Below, piece by piece: positions 25,274 through 35,480 of a stretch of DNA of 64,000 nucleotides (its first letter is position 1; each line of letters starts with the position of its first letter). The position numbers were made by a program, and so were the translations under genes. The stretch is from Bacteroidota bacterium (lineage in GTDB: Bacteria; Bacteroidota; Bacteroidia; B-17B0; Aurantibacillaceae). The notes beneath the pieces are model-generated. The model saw nothing but the letters and a program-made list of their open reading frames with translations, did not search any database and had not been told where the DNA came from. The stretch lies in contig JADJSH010000014.1 of the NCBI GenBank assembly GCA_016711805.1, forward strand, positions 146,399 through 210,398, in the 5' to 3' direction.

Positions 25274-27606
25274 TAATTTACAATCAATAATTTAGCGGTA
25301 GCATATCTTTCGCCATCACCTGTAGCGCAATAAATCATATAAGTTCCTGTACTTGCTTTTTTACCACCAAAGGTGCTCATATTCCATTCTATTTGTCCAC
25401 CTTGAGATTTAGCTGTCCAAACCAAATTACCGCTAAGATCTGTAATTTTCACATCAGATTCATCCATTAAACCTGTAATAACTACAGAACCCGAATAACC
25501 TGGTTTTACTGGATTAGGATATGCGTGAACTTTTGTAAATTCTTCAAATCCTTTTATAAATGCTGTTCTAAAAGATTGTATTCCAATATCTGTCGCCATA
25601 AAAACATCACCTGTTGTTTCATCAGTTACAATATCTTTAATATAATTAGAATACAAAGGGCTGTTTTCTGCAGTAAAATGGAAAATCTCTTGTTGACCAT
25701 CGGGAGAGAAACAATACACTCCCGAGCTTTCTGTTCCTACCCATTTTCTGTTAACCCCATCAACCGCTAATGCCGTAATGACATCATTTTCTAATAGTAT
25801 TTGTACATAACCATCTTGTTCAATTAAAATTTGCTGACTATCCCAATTATTATTAGTAAAAACATTTTCTGGATTATAAACTACAGAAATTCCTTTGGCT
25901 GTTCCTAACCAAACATGTCCGTCTCTATCCGTGCACATAGATCTAATATCAACTGAAGGTAAATGTCCATTACCAACAGCGGTACTTAACAATTTTGTAT
26001 TAGATGCATTAGGTTGTGATAAACCAACTACATCTTTATAAACCATTAAACCATATCCTCGTGCTAGTATTATCCATGCCTGGTCGTATTTGTCAAAAAT
26101 GATTTTCGACATATATGGCTTAACTACAACCCCCTCAAAATCTAATAATGTCCAAGCGTTACTAGGATTTTTAACAGATATACAGTATCTACCAAGTGTA
26201 ATTGCAGCCCATACTTTAGAATAATTATCAATACTTATACCAGAAACCCTAAGATCAGCGCCGCCATCTGCTCCTACTATGGGACTATTACCATAACTGT
26301 AAATTCCAGTTTGACCATCTTTTACATCTATAACCCCAAAAACCATTCCTGCAAATGCTACATGATTTTTGTCGTTTGGGTCGATTGCTACAGCCGTAAT
26401 ATCACCAACTGTATTTGGTACAACATCTCCCATGGATGACCATTCATTGTTTTCAAATTTATTAGGTTTCTCAGGCCTATACTGAGGATTAACTGTTTCA
26501 CCTACATTAATTGGAGCAACAACTAACTTCCCATCTTTTATATCTATGTCATTTACTAAATTGTTTTCAGGTCCGTTTAAACTAATTTTATCATTAGGAC
26601 CATACCCTCCCCCAGACTTAATTAAACCTAGCTTTCTATCTGCTATAAAAAATTTATTATTGTCATAATATACATCATTTATTAGAGCTGTGGTAGTTGC
26701 ATAAGTCGTTATATAATTCAAAAAAGTGCCTGCTGCGTTATATTCCTTTAATCCAAATTGATCTAAAATCAACAACTTACCGTATTTAGAGTAATCATAT
26801 AATTTTATGTTTTCGTTGCCCGTATAATTACTATTGATTGAATATTTGATCCATCCTAAAGGTGTATATTTGTATAAAGTATCTTTTGGAGAATCATTTG
26901 ACTTTAATCTTTCTGAATAATTAGTAATTAATGTGCCGTTGTAATTAACAATTGCGTTATAAGGCCCTGGCGCTAAACCAACATTTAAAGGTTTCCAATT
27001 TTGGTAAAAACTTAAATTAGCATTTAGTTTCCCATAAAACACACCGTTGGAAGTGGCTGCAAATATAGCGGTATCATTTTTGGTAACTTGATGTATTTCC
27101 AAATTTGTTGTTGCTGATCCAATGTAATACGTATCTTTTATTTCTAATTTATCCGTATCAAAAACTATAATACCAAAACCACAAGAAATATAGGCTAATT
27201 TTCCACTAAAATAAACTTCATTAATAACTTTTTTACCCGTAATAATTTTTCTTTTTATATCAGCAATATTTATAATTTCATCTTTTTCATCATTTGGTTT
27301 TATGACATCGATATTGGTATTGTCATAAACCACAATTAATAAATCGTTATAATCATTCTTTCGCAACAATTTAACTCCAACATCAGACAAACCTTCTATT
27401 TTAGTTAGTTTTCTAATTCTATTATCTCGTTCATCAAAAACTGCTAAACCAGACCCGTTAGAAACATATACTTTACTACCCACTTTTGATACACTATTGG
27501 CGTTACTGTACGATAAATGATCTAACCATTGTCCTATCTTTACTTGCGAAAAAGAAAATAGGCTAGATATAATAAATAAGAGAGAAAATATTTTTTTTGA
27601 TTGCAT
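25273..27606 (-). CDS. porZ: PorZ-like type IX secretion component (two propellers plus sorting domain)
   Basis: A 777-residue exported protein. Signal peptide 1-20 (ends FSFSQ). The mature start, KIGQWLDHLSYSNANSVSKV, followed by a first propeller (to about 340) and a second with two-component-propeller blades (about 400-690: DGHVWLGTAKGISVVYN, VNRKWVGTESSGVYCFSPDG), then a C-terminal T9SS type A domain (VHAYPNPVKPGYSGSVVI, VKITDLSGNLVW, STGTYMIYCATGDGERYATA). This is the layout of PorZ, which in Porphyromonas helps deliver anionic LPS to the T9SS attachment complex at the cell surface. Adjacency to recO supports the assignment. Whether the LPS type is the same here is unknown. Confidence 0.85.
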   Translation of the reverse strand: MQSKKIFSLLFIISSLFSFSQVKIGQWLDHLSYSNANSVSKVGSKVYVSNGSGLAVFDERDNRIRKLTKIEGLSDVGVKLLRKNDYNDLLIVVYDNTNIDVIKPNDEKDEIINIADIKRKIITGKKVINEVYFSGKLAYISCGFGIIVFDTDKLEIKDTYYIGSATTNLEIHQVTKNDTAIFAATSNGVFYGKLNANLSFYQNWKPLNVGLAPGPYNAIVNYNGTLITNYSERLKSNDSPKDTLYKYTPLGWIKYSINSNYTGNENIKLYDYSKYGKLLILDQFGLKEYNAAGTFLNYITTYATTTALINDVYYDNNKFFIADRKLGLIKSGGGYGPNDKISLNGPENNLVNDIDIKDGKLVVAPINVGETVNPQYRPEKPNKFENNEWSSMGDVVPNTVGDITAVAIDPNDKNHVAFAGMVFGVIDVKDGQTGIYSYGNSPIVGADGGADLRVSGISIDNYSKVWAAITLGRYCISVKNPSNAWTLLDFEGVVVKPYMSKIIFDKYDQAWIILARGYGLMVYKDVVGLSQPNASNTKLLSTAVGNGHLPSVDIRSMCTDRDGHVWLGTAKGISVVYNPENVFTNNNWDSQQILIEQDGYVQILLENDVITALAVDGVNRKWVGTESSGVYCFSPDGQQEIFHFTAENSPLYSNYIKDIVTDETTGDVFMATDIGIQSFRTAFIKGFEEFTKVHAYPNPVKPGYSGSVVITGLMDESDVKITDLSGNLVWTAKSQGGQIEWNMSTFGGKKASTGTYMIYCATGDGERYATAKLLIVN

Positions 27607-27664
27607 ACTGTATTAACGTAGTTTAAAGTAAAATATTGTAATAACCAAGCATAAATTTAATACT

Positions 27665-27672
27665 TATATTTG
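27665..27672 (+). promoter_or_regulatory. -7 promoter box of tRNA-Arg
   Basis: TATATTTG, 11 bases before the first base of the tRNA. Confidence 0.55.
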
Positions 27673-27683
27673 TAATTATATAA

Positions 27684-27755
27684 GGCTTTGTAGTACAATG
27701 GATAGTATTTGGGTTTCCGAAGCCTACGATCCAGGTTCGATTCCTGGCAGAGCCA
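27684..27755 (+). tRNA. tRNA-Arg (anticodon CCG)
   Basis: Complete cloverleaf of 72 bases: acceptor GGCTTTG / CAGAGCC with one wobble pair, D stem GTAC / GTAT, anticodon stem TGGGT / GCCTA with loop TTCCGAA (anticodon CCG, reading CGG), T arm CCAGG-TTCGATT-CCTGG and discriminator A. CCA is not encoded. A promoter box precedes it and a terminator follows. Confidence 0.93.
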
Positions 27756-27762
27756 CTTTTCT

Positions 27763-27784
27763 AAGACCTTTTTAGGTCTTTTTT
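27763..27784 (+). terminator. Rho-independent terminator of tRNA-Arg
   Basis: Stem AAGACCT / AGGTCTT with a short T loop, followed by four or more T. Confidence 0.8.
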
Positions 27785-27803
27785 ACAAAATTTATTAAAA
27801 AAA

Positions 27804-27832
27804 TTTGAAATATTAAATATTCTGTATATTTG
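27804..27832 (+). promoter_or_regulatory. -33/-7 promoter of the metal-receptor locus
   Basis: TTTG at 27804-27807 and TATATTTG at 27825-27832, with 17 bases between, fit the Bacteroidota consensus. The apparent TTG start codon at 27838 is only five bases after the box, so the first message would be nearly leaderless. Confidence 0.5.
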
Positions 27833-27837
27833 TACTG

Positions 27838-28170
27838 TTGAAACCAAAATTTAAAATACTTTTTTCATCACTTTTACTTGCCGTTGTATTATTTGCAGCA
27901 GTACCTAAAGTATATATCCATTCTTTACTTGGCCACACTCATACAATTATAAATAGCATAAGTGGTGATGTTAATGTAAACGAGCAAGAAGGTACTCAAG
28001 ATTGTAATTTTGAGAAATTTGATACTCCTGTTTACTATACCGTTTTTAAATTCATATTAAACTTTTTGCCTTTAAAAGAAGCGAAACAAACCTCTTTCTT
28101 TTACTATCAAAAATCAATACCAAAACTTCATTACAATACGTCTCTTTTAAGAGGTCCACCAATGGCTTAA
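27838..28170 (+). CDS. Small exported protein with HSLLGHTH motif, heads a TonB-receptor locus
   Basis: A 110-residue protein starting at TTG; no ATG is available in frame. An N-terminal hydrophobic segment (about 6-25) is followed by a histidine cluster (HSLLGHTHTI, 28-37), an acidic stretch and a C-terminal SLLRGPPMA. I do not recognise a named family, but small proteins with clustered His and a C-terminal RGPP often stand before TonB receptors in Bacteroidota (recollection, not a search result). It is followed by yidD at 45 bases, then by the ZnuD-like receptor and its lipoprotein. The His cluster suggests metal contact, an inference from composition and neighbours only. Confidence 0.55.
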   Translation: MKPKFKILFSSLLLAVVLFAAVPKVYIHSLLGHTHTIINSISGDVNVNEQEGTQDCNFEKFDTPVYYTVFKFILNFLPLKEAKQTSFFYYQKSIPKLHYNTSLLRGPPMA

Positions 28171-28215
28171 TTTATTTGATTAAATAAATGAGTTATTAAC
28201 CTATTAAAACAAAAG

Positions 28216-28425
28216 TTGAAGTTTATACCCTTAGCGATTATTCGCTTTTATCAATACGCAATTTCTCCCTTACTAAAGCCATCATGCCGCTTTACTCCTT
28301 CTTGTTCGCAATATGGATTAGATGCTGTAAACAAATACGGTGCTTTTAAAGGAAGTTGGATGGCTTTAAAGCGAATTTTTCGTTGCCATCCTTGGGGAGG
28401 AAGTGGTTACGATCCGGTAAAATAA
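28216..28425 (+). CDS. yidD: Membrane protein insertion efficiency factor YidD
   Basis: A 69-residue protein with the YidD (UPF0161) signature throughout: an amphipathic start, [20 protein letters not shown], then [20 protein letters not shown] and [14 protein letters not shown], including the conserved cysteines. It begins at a TTG codon (28216-28218); no ATG lies at a suitable position. YidD assists YidC in membrane protein insertion, usually beside rnpA/yidC in other bacteria; in Bacteroidota it is commonly dispersed, as here between a small exported protein and a TonB receptor. Confidence 0.92.
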   Translation: MKFIPLAIIRFYQYAISPLLKPSCRFTPSCSQYGLDAVNKYGAFKGSWMALKRIFRCHPWGGSGYDPVK

Positions 28426-28468
28426 ACTTCTTTAAATCACAAAAAACAAAAAAATTCCTATCTTAATT

Positions 28469-30811
28469 ATGAGACAGCTTTTCTGTGCATATACTTATTT
28501 TGTATTTTTCCTATTATTCATAATAGGATTTCCTGTGTATTCACAAAATACATGTTCCTTATCATTTAGTGGAAGAATTATTGATTTAGATGATGGAAAA
28601 GAATTAGAAGGCACTTTTATTGTTTTAAAATCAACCAACCAAACTCAAATAACTAACGAGCATGGTAGTTTTAAATTCACCAATTTATGCAATGGAAGCC
28701 ATCAATTTATTATACGACATGTTGGATGCAGAGATAGCATCATAACTATTGATTTAAAAAGATTTAAAACTCAATATAAAATTACCTCACAGTGCTGTTG
28801 AATTGAGTCAAATTGATATCATGGACAAACAACCTGATATGATAAAAACACAAACCGTTAATGATATTACAGCAAAAGAATTAGACGGAACACGCGGGCA
28901 ATCTTTAGGAGAATCATTAAAATTAATTAGCGGTGTAACAACATTAAACACTGGAAGTACCATTAGTAAACCCATGATACATGGTATGCAAGGTTATAGA
29001 GTATTGATATTAAACAATGGTATTAGACAAGAAGGACAACAATGGGGAAATGAACATGCCCCAGAAATTGACCCTTTTATTGCACAAAAATTATCAGTAA
29101 TTAAAGGAGCAAACGCCGTACGTTATGGCAGCGATGCTATGGCTGGCGTTATTTTAGTAGAGCCGAATGATTTACCAGATACTGCTGCCGTAACTGGAGA
29201 AGTAAATTTAGTGGGAATGAGTAACGGACAAGCAGGCGTTGCTTCTGGAATTTTGCAAGGCTACTTTGATAAAATAAAAGGCTTTAATTGGAGAGTTCAA
29301 GGGACTTACAAAAAAGGAGGTAATATAAAAACACCAACCTACTATTTAAAAAATACGGGTGTTGAAGAACTCAATTTTTCGTATGCGCTTGGTTATCATC
29401 GTAAAAACTGGGGTATTGAAGGCTACTACTCTCAATTTAATACTAAAATAGGAATCTTTAGTGGTGCACATATTGGCAATTTAACCGATTTAAAAAATGC
29501 TTTTAATGCAAACAAACCACAAGATAGTTTAGCAACATTTAGTTATGATATTGATAGACCGTATCAAGACATTTCTCACGAATTAGCAAAAGGAAAATTT
29601 CACTTACACCTAGCTCCTCGATGGATTGCCAACTTACAGTATGCGTATCAATATAATATCCGTAAAGAATACGACAAACATAAACCCTTAAATAATGCCT
29701 TAGCTGCCCTTGATAAGCCGGAATTAGATTACCGCATTACATCACAAACAGTAGATTTAGTGATTGAACATTTGAATATCAAATCGTTTAGAGGGCAATT
29801 TGGAGGCAGTTATATGAATCAAAAAAATGTATACTTAGGTCGTTTTTTCGTTCCTAATTTTATTAATAACACGTGGGGAGTATTTGCCAGCGAACGCTAC
29901 GTAAAACAACATATAGAATTGGAAGCTGGCGTGAGATTTGATCAAAAAAATTTAAGGTCATTTTATTATATAGGTAATGATTTACAAAACCAGATTTAAA
30001 TTTCAATAACGTTTCGTGGAATGTAGGGACTATTTTAAAACCGAAAACTAATTTAAACTTCTTTTTTAATATCGGCTCTGCATGGCGCGCACCAGCACCA
30101 AACGAATTATATAGTAATGGAGTTCATCATGGTGTAGGCTCTATTGAAAGAGGCGATCCCAATTTAAAAACCGAAAAAGTTTACAATATAACGGCAACAG
30201 GTTTATATCAACCAAAAAAATCATTAATTGAACTCACGGTGTATCATAATCAGTTTTCGAACTTCATTTATATGAATCCCGCTGCTCAACCAGAGTTAAC
30301 GATTAAAGGAGCTTATCCTGTTTTTAATTACGATCAAGCAAATGCTCGAATTAGTGGTATAGATGCAAAACTGCAAACTCAATTATTTAATCATCTTGAA
30401 ATAACCACCAAAGCCATGATTTTAAGGGCTTGGAATTACTCAATTAATGATTACTTAGTTTACGTGCCTTCGGATAGATATTCGTTAGATGTGAAAGCAT
30501 TTACTTCCATATCAAAAAACGTAAAAGAAATTTATGTACAAGCGGGTTATCAATTTATCACCAAACAGTGGCGTGTGCCTGCTAATACAGATTTTGCCGC
30601 GCCACCAAAAGAATATGGTTTATTATCTGCTGAACTAGGAAGCTCGTTTAAATTTGGAAAACAACAAATCAATATAAGCATTACCGCAACTAATTTATTA
30701 AATGAAATTTACAGAGATTACTTAGATAGGTTTAGATACTTTGCCGATAGTCAAGGGCAAAATTTTACCTTAAGAATAAAAGTACCATTAACCATTTACG
30801 ATAAAAAATAA
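28469..30811 (+). CDS. ZnuD-like TonB-dependent receptor, two frameshifts in the sequence as given
   Basis: One receptor of about 780 residues split over three frames. Part 1 (28469 to about 28780) has a signal peptide and a regulatory beta sandwich; part 2 (to about 29990) has the plug (GQSLGESLKLISGVTTLN, KPMIHGMQGYRVLILNNG, IRQEGQQWGNEHAPEIDPF, NAVRYGSDAMAGVILVEP); part 3 is the barrel, ending at 30811. Removing one A from the A4 run at 28778-28781 and adding one C near 29990 (AAC|CCA) restores a single frame; the total length is divisible by three, as expected for such a pair. The plug block with GQQWGNEHAPEID is typical of the zinc/haem-associated ZnuD-like group. An exact lipoprotein partner follows. 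Sequencing error is more likely than decay because both remaining frames are well preserved. Confidence 0.85.
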
Positions 30812-30852
30812 TTAACCAAAAATAAATAACAACCAAAAAAAACAAAAAACAA

Positions 30853-31477
30853 ATGAAATCAACCATTAAAACTTTAGCTATGGCTGCTATGATTAGCGCT
30901 GCCTTTGCTTCCTGCAAAAAAGACAAGAGTAATGAACCTACTCCAGATGCACCAACTCCTCCTACAAACGAGTCGGAATTAATTACCACCATGAAAGTTA
31001 TCCTTCACGACAACCATACACACTAATACAACTTATGTATTTAGTGATCTAGATGGCGCTGGCGGAAACCCGGCTACTTTTGGAAATAGTGGCGCTGATT
31101 CAGTGATTAATATTACAGCAAACCACGTGTATATAGCAACCATTTTATTATTAGATGAATCGAAAAGTCCGGTTGATACTATTTCAAATGAGGTTGAAGA
31201 AGAAGGTGCTGACCATATGTTCTTTTTTAATAGTATAGCACCAACTGGTACTCCATACACTACTTATTTAGCTGGAAGTATGACCAATATTAAATACCTT
31301 GATTTAGATGCAAATAATAGAGGAATTGGCTTATCAACCTTATGGACTGCTCCAAGTATGATGATGGGCAAATCTCCATTAACTATTGAACTTAAACATC
31401 AACCGAGTGTAAAAGATGGATCTTATGCACCAGGCGAGACAGACATACAAGTTGGTTTTAAATTGAAAGTAAATTAA
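30853..31477 (+). CDS. Lipoprotein partner of the ZnuD-like receptor, one frameshift
   Basis: A lipoprotein of about 207 residues. The start (30853-30855) encodes a signal ending FASC (residue 20), then a Pro/Thr linker and NESELITTMKV; after that the frame changes at about 30999-31008 and continues with FTTTIHTNTTYVFSDLDG, a long strand-rich region, NEVEEEGADHMFFF and a C-terminus VGFKLKVN. The pattern ESELITT, D.DG.GG and EVEEE..H.FFF fits a Bacteroidota lipoprotein family that sits after TonB receptors of this type. The total length (625) exceeds a multiple of three by one, consistent with one extra base. The family has no proven biochemical role; transfer of a metal or metallophore at the outer membrane is inferred from context. 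Confidence 0.75.
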
Positions 31478-31637
31478 TGTTAGTTTTTGGTTGTTAAAAA
31501 AGGTTGCATTATAAGCATACACCTACAACACAACCTCTTATCAATTAGAAAATTTAATAACCAGATTTGGCGATCTGAGCGAATTAAAAATTCGCACGAG
31601 GTTTTAAATACTAATTAACAAGACAAAATTAACTAAT

Positions 31638-31664
31638 AAAGAGGTAGTATTCCACTACCTCTTT
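31638..31664 (-). terminator. Terminator-like hairpin at the end of the glycan gene pair
   Basis: Perfect stem AAAGAGGTAGT / ACTACCTCTTT with a five-base loop, right after the glycosyltransferase stop on the minus strand; the T tract is short. Confidence 0.65.
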
Positions 31665-31665
31665 A

Positions 31666-32967
31666 TTATTTAGAAATCTCATTTAAGAGATTCGCATAAT
31701 CCTTCGCACAATTTTCTCTAGAATATTTATCTATAGATGATGAACTAATAGAAAGCTGGTTTAATTTATATTTTTGATACAAGTCTAATACTGCTTTTTT
31801 TGTTCCTTCATAATCATCAAAGTGAACCATTGTGCCAGCTTGTGTACTTTTTAAAATAGCTGCTGCATCCGCATCGGGTAATCCAATTCCAAAAATTGGC
31901 CGTTTTGCTGCCAAGTATTCAAACAACTTACCAGACAATACGCCTGCATTGTTTGGTGTATTATTTAATGGCAATAATAAGACCGGAGATTGCGCCATTA
32001 ACTTTACCACTTCGCTATGAGGTAAATAATCTGTTTTTTGTGCGTTATCTAAAATGCCATTTTGTTTCAACGTTTCAAAAGCAATGGCATCAGTTTTTCC
32101 AGTAAACTTAATCACTAAATCTTTTTTCAAATCAGCATGCTCTTTACATAAATCACCTAATACTTTCCAAAGCGTATAAGGATTTCTATCTTTATTTAAT
32201 GCACCTATGTGATGAAACAAAAATCCATCTAATTGTTTTAAATCAGAACTAAACTTGAAATCATCTGTATCAAAACCATTTGTAATGACATCTACTTTTC
32301 GGTTCCCTAACTTTTCTAAATCAGTACCACAGGTAGGACTAACCGTCACAACTTTATTAGCTTGAGTTAACACTTGACGTTCAAGCTTTTTATGTTTATT
32401 GTCGGCATACGACGATAATTTTAACTGGCTATAAAAATCTATTTGTGTCCAAGGATCTCTAAAATCGGCAATCCAAGGAATATTAAATTTTTGTTTTAAA
32501 CCCATCGCAATTAAATGCATACTATGTGGTGGACCTGTACTTATGACTGCATCTATTTTGTGTTGCTTGATGTATTCAGCTAAATAAGAAATAGAAGGTT
32601 TAATCCAAAACTTACGTGCATCTGGAATAAAAAAATTACCTCGCACCCAAATCATAGCGGATTGTAGTAAGGTATTTTCTTTTCCTTCCGATAAAAAGCC
32701 TTGGTTAACTGTTTCTGTTTTTTTCTTACGCATAATCTTGCGATAGATATCGTAAGGCTCTGTGATTTGAGTTTTAAGAACGGTTAAATCAGCAGGAATA
32801 TCTTTTAAGAGTGTGTCGTCGTTAATAGGAAAATCAGGATTAGAAGGCGTATAGATAATAGGTTCCCAACCAAATTTACGAAAGTACTTACTAAACTTTA
32901 ACCAACGCTGCACCCCTGCTCCACCTGTTGGCGGCCAATAATAGGTTATGATGAGAACTTTTTTCAC
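31666..32967 (-). CDS. Glycosyltransferase, GT4-like fold
   Basis: A 433-residue GT-B enzyme. The N-terminus VLIITYYWPPTGGAGVQRWL is the acceptor-side start common to a group of Bacteroidota glycosyltransferases, followed by a Rossmann domain (DAVISTGPPHSMHL, WIADFRDPWTQ). The donor-side domain contains FLFHHIGALNKDRNP, VLLLPLNNTPNNAGVLSGK and LFEYLAAKRPIFGIG, with the EX7E-like region reduced. It is likely to add a sugar to a surface polysaccharide or LPS precursor at the inner membrane. Its start overlaps the stop of the flippase gene by four bases (ATGA type), so the two are co-translated. Donor and acceptor cannot be named. Confidence 0.85.
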   Translation of the reverse strand: MKKVLIITYYWPPTGGAGVQRWLKFSKYFRKFGWEPIIYTPSNPDFPINDDTLLKDIPADLTVLKTQITEPYDIYRKIMRKKKTETVNQGFLSEGKENTLLQSAMIWVRGNFFIPDARKFWIKPSISYLAEYIKQHKIDAVISTGPPHSMHLIAMGLKQKFNIPWIADFRDPWTQIDFYSQLKLSSYADNKHKKLERQVLTQANKVVTVSPTCGTDLEKLGNRKVDVITNGFDTDDFKFSSDLKQLDGFLFHHIGALNKDRNPYTLWKVLGDLCKEHADLKKDLVIKFTGKTDAIAFETLKQNGILDNAQKTDYLPHSEVVKLMAQSPVLLLPLNNTPNNAGVLSGKLFEYLAAKRPIFGIGLPDADAAAILKSTQAGTMVHFDDYEGTKKAVLDLYQKYKLNQLSISSSSIDKYSRENCAKDYANLLNEISK

Positions 32968-34439
32968 AGTTTAATGCTTTTTAAAATAGGTATCTTAGAT
33001 GTTACTTCTTCTGCTATTTTAAATTTAATAGTTGAGAAACCAAATATAATAGTGATTACTGTCCCTTTAAATAGAATATTGAAATATGGATTTGCAATGT
33101 CGGGAATAAAATAAACCAAGCCTGAAAATAATATGGTGATAATAATAATTAGACTTGTCTTATTATAAGGTAACATTTTCAGTCTATACCAAAGATAAAT
33201 AACTTTCAAAAGGTTATAAGTTCCTATAGAAATAAATGTTGAATAAGCAGAACCAATTATTCCGTATTTTGGTATTAACCAGTTATTTGTAATAATGCTA
33301 GTTGAAATTAGCACAAACAAAAACACTGAGATTACAAAATATTTATGCGAAGTAGCTATAATCGTAGTATTAATTCCTGTGGATAGATTGACAAAAGAAC
33401 ATAGTGCCATTACAATCATGCAATTTTTTCCTATTTCAAATTCTTCAGGTAAAATTTGAAAAATACTATTTGAACAACAAATTAAGCCACATAATAAATA
33501 TCCTCCAATAAGCATTAACACTCTTACTGAGTCATAATAAATTTTTTTTATATTATCTAAATCATTTATCGCCCATGAATTTGCGGCTACAGTATTTGAG
33601 ATTCTTTCCAGACTATTAATTGGTACTTCCATAATAGAAACCATAAAAATACTAGTGGCATAAATTCCAATTGAAGAAAGGCTTAAATAATGTCCCATTA
33701 TCACTTGATCAATCATTTTAATGCCAATAGAAGCAAATGATGTGAAAATCATTAGGGCAGAAAACAAAATCACTCTGTTAGAAAAAAATGTTTTATAAAA
33801 AGACCAATTTATCTTGTAAGAAAATTTATCTACTCGATATATATAACCCATTAAAAGTAACAGCTGAATTAAATATGCTGATACAAAAGCTAAAATAAAT
33901 TGCTTTAAATCAAAATAGCCAAAGTAATAAATAAAAATAGCTCCTATTTGAAGTACCCTAAGTAATACTTCATTCAAAAAAACAGTAAATGCTGTTTTAT
34001 ATAAAGATGCTGAGTAAATATTATAAACCATTATTAATGCTAATATAAATGGGAAAACAAAAACTAAATAATAAAACTCATTGAATAAAGGCGACTTAAC
34101 ATGATAAAATGCTGTAATATTATCTTTAAATAAAGCAAAAAACAGACTTAAAAATGCAGATCCAATTAAACAAAAGAGAAACATTAAAAAGAAATGACCA
34201 TGATGCTTAGTGTTAGTGTTTTTTATTTCAGGAAAAAAGCGAACTGTGACAGAACCTATGCCTAATGGAATAAAAATAGCAGCCATGAATGAAAAGGAAA
34301 CCAAAATTCTTGTTAATCCAATAATTTCGGTAGATTTCAGGAAAATTGGTTGGACATATACAATGGTTAAAAAACCCAACAGCACGCCAATATAACTGAA
34401 TACACTATTTAATATGCCTTGTTTAGCTATTATTCCCAA
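32964..34439 (-). CDS. Polysaccharide flippase (Wzx-like, MATE superfamily)
   Basis: A 491-residue inner-membrane protein with about 14 hydrophobic helices and no soluble domain, the pattern of Wzx/RfbX-type lipid-linked oligosaccharide flippases. The N-terminus GIIAKQGILNSVFSYIGVLL is family-like, and a C-terminal polysaccharide-biosynthesis block (about 350-430) contains VNLSTGINTTIIATSHKYFV and KYGIIGSAYSTFIS. It should turn undecaprenyl-linked repeat units to the periplasmic side. Local base composition is very low in G+C, as is usual for O-antigen or capsule loci. It is co-translated with the downstream glycosyltransferase. Confidence 0.88.
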   Translation of the reverse strand: MGIIAKQGILNSVFSYIGVLLGFLTIVYVQPIFLKSTEIIGLTRILVSFSFMAAIFIPLGIGSVTVRFFPEIKNTNTKHHGHFFLMFLFCLIGSAFLSLFFALFKDNITAFYHVKSPLFNEFYYLVFVFPFILALIMVYNIYSASLYKTAFTVFLNEVLLRVLQIGAIFIYYFGYFDLKQFILAFVSAYLIQLLLLMGYIYRVDKFSYKINWSFYKTFFSNRVILFSALMIFTSFASIGIKMIDQVIMGHYLSLSSIGIYATSIFMVSIMEVPINSLERISNTVAANSWAINDLDNIKKIYYDSVRVLMLIGGYLLCGLICCSNSIFQILPEEFEIGKNCMIVMALCSFVNLSTGINTTIIATSHKYFVISVFLFVLISTSIITNNWLIPKYGIIGSAYSTFISIGTYNLLKVIYLWYRLKMLPYNKTSLIIIITILFSGLVYFIPDIANPYFNILFKGTVITIIFGFSTIKFKIAEEVTSKIPILKSIKL

Positions 34440-34480
34440 TTCTGTATATTTTTTTTAAATTTAATCATACTTTTGTATTT

Positions 34481-35480
34481 ATGCTAATAGTTAAAAATAT
34501 TGCTAAAAATATTGCTTTTCCAATAATAACTGGACTTGGTATTGAAAAATTATTGTCAAAAAAATCTAAAAACAATAACTTAATTTTATGTTTTCATGGG
34601 GTTTCAAATTTCAAAAGCAATATCAATAAAAGACATATGCCTGTTGCCCAATTTGAGTCTTTAGTCATTTACTTGAAAAACAATTTCGAAATAGTAAATG
34701 TTCGTGACATTTTTATAAACAAAAATGCGGACAAAAAAACGTATAGCTATCACCTTTGACGACGGATATTTAAATAACTACACGGTAGCTTTTCCGATAT
34801 TAAAAAAACATAATATACCCGCGACTTTGTACATAACTACAGAAAGCTTTGAAATTAAGGATTACTGTTTATGGCCTGAGATTTTTGACGCATTAAAAAT
34901 AATAACTCCCACTGAAAGAATCATCTTTAATAATGAGGAATTTAAATTCGCTAATAGTACTTTAATTAATTCAAGGACAAATATTACTATTTATGATTAT
35001 GTAAAAGCTATGGGATCATAACGGAAAAATGCATTTGATGAATTTATAACTAAATATAATATAAAACAGATTCTAAAAACTGTAAATCCTGAGCTCGTTG
35101 CATTTTGTAACAAAGAACAAATTAAAGAAATGTCAAAATCTCCTCTTATCGAGATTGGTTCGCATACACATCGCCATTACAATTTATCAAATATTAATAC
35201 TGAATTAGTTAGAGAGGAATTACAAAAATCCAAACTAATATTAGAAAGCATTACAGGAAAACCTATTTTAAGTATCGGCTATCCAGATGGAGACTATTCT
35301 GATTCAGTAAAAAATATTGCCGAAGAAGTTGGATATAAATATCAATTAGCCGTTACTTATAAGGATGAGCAGGATAAGAATGATAACCGAATAAGAAGTA
35401 GATATAGTATTAGCAATTCAACCAGCTTAAACACAAATAAAATTTTAATAAACAAGCAATTTAATAACTCAGGGTTTTAA
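34481..35480 (+). pseudogene. Polysaccharide deacetylase family gene, frameshift plus in-frame stop
   Basis: A NodB-homology deacetylase of about 330 residues. The N-terminal part includes NNLILCFHGVSNF; a shift near the A7 run at 34733-34739 moves to the frame encoding [19 protein letters not shown] (catalytic and metal Asp pair in the TFDDGY motif) and [15 protein letters not shown] at 35019-35021 interrupts the same frame, which continues to LIEIGSHTHRHYNLSNI (metal-binding HxxxH) and GYPDGDYSD. Dropping one A fixes the first lesion, but the TAA looks like a substitution, so this may be a real pseudogene. The enzyme would remove acyl groups from a surface glycan. It is transcribed against its neighbours; a TACTTTTG box lies at 34468-34475, only five bases before the ATG. 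Confidence 0.75.

Noticed and set aside
28803..30811. Separate small receptor genes at 28803 and 30239
   Set aside because: They are consecutive plug and barrel parts of one receptor, joined by simple one-base corrections whose sum keeps the total length a multiple of three.
31500..31536. AGGTTG ... CAACCT hairpin after the receptor lipoprotein
   Set aside because: Only six base pairs with a loop of more than 20 bases and no T run; too weak to call a terminator.
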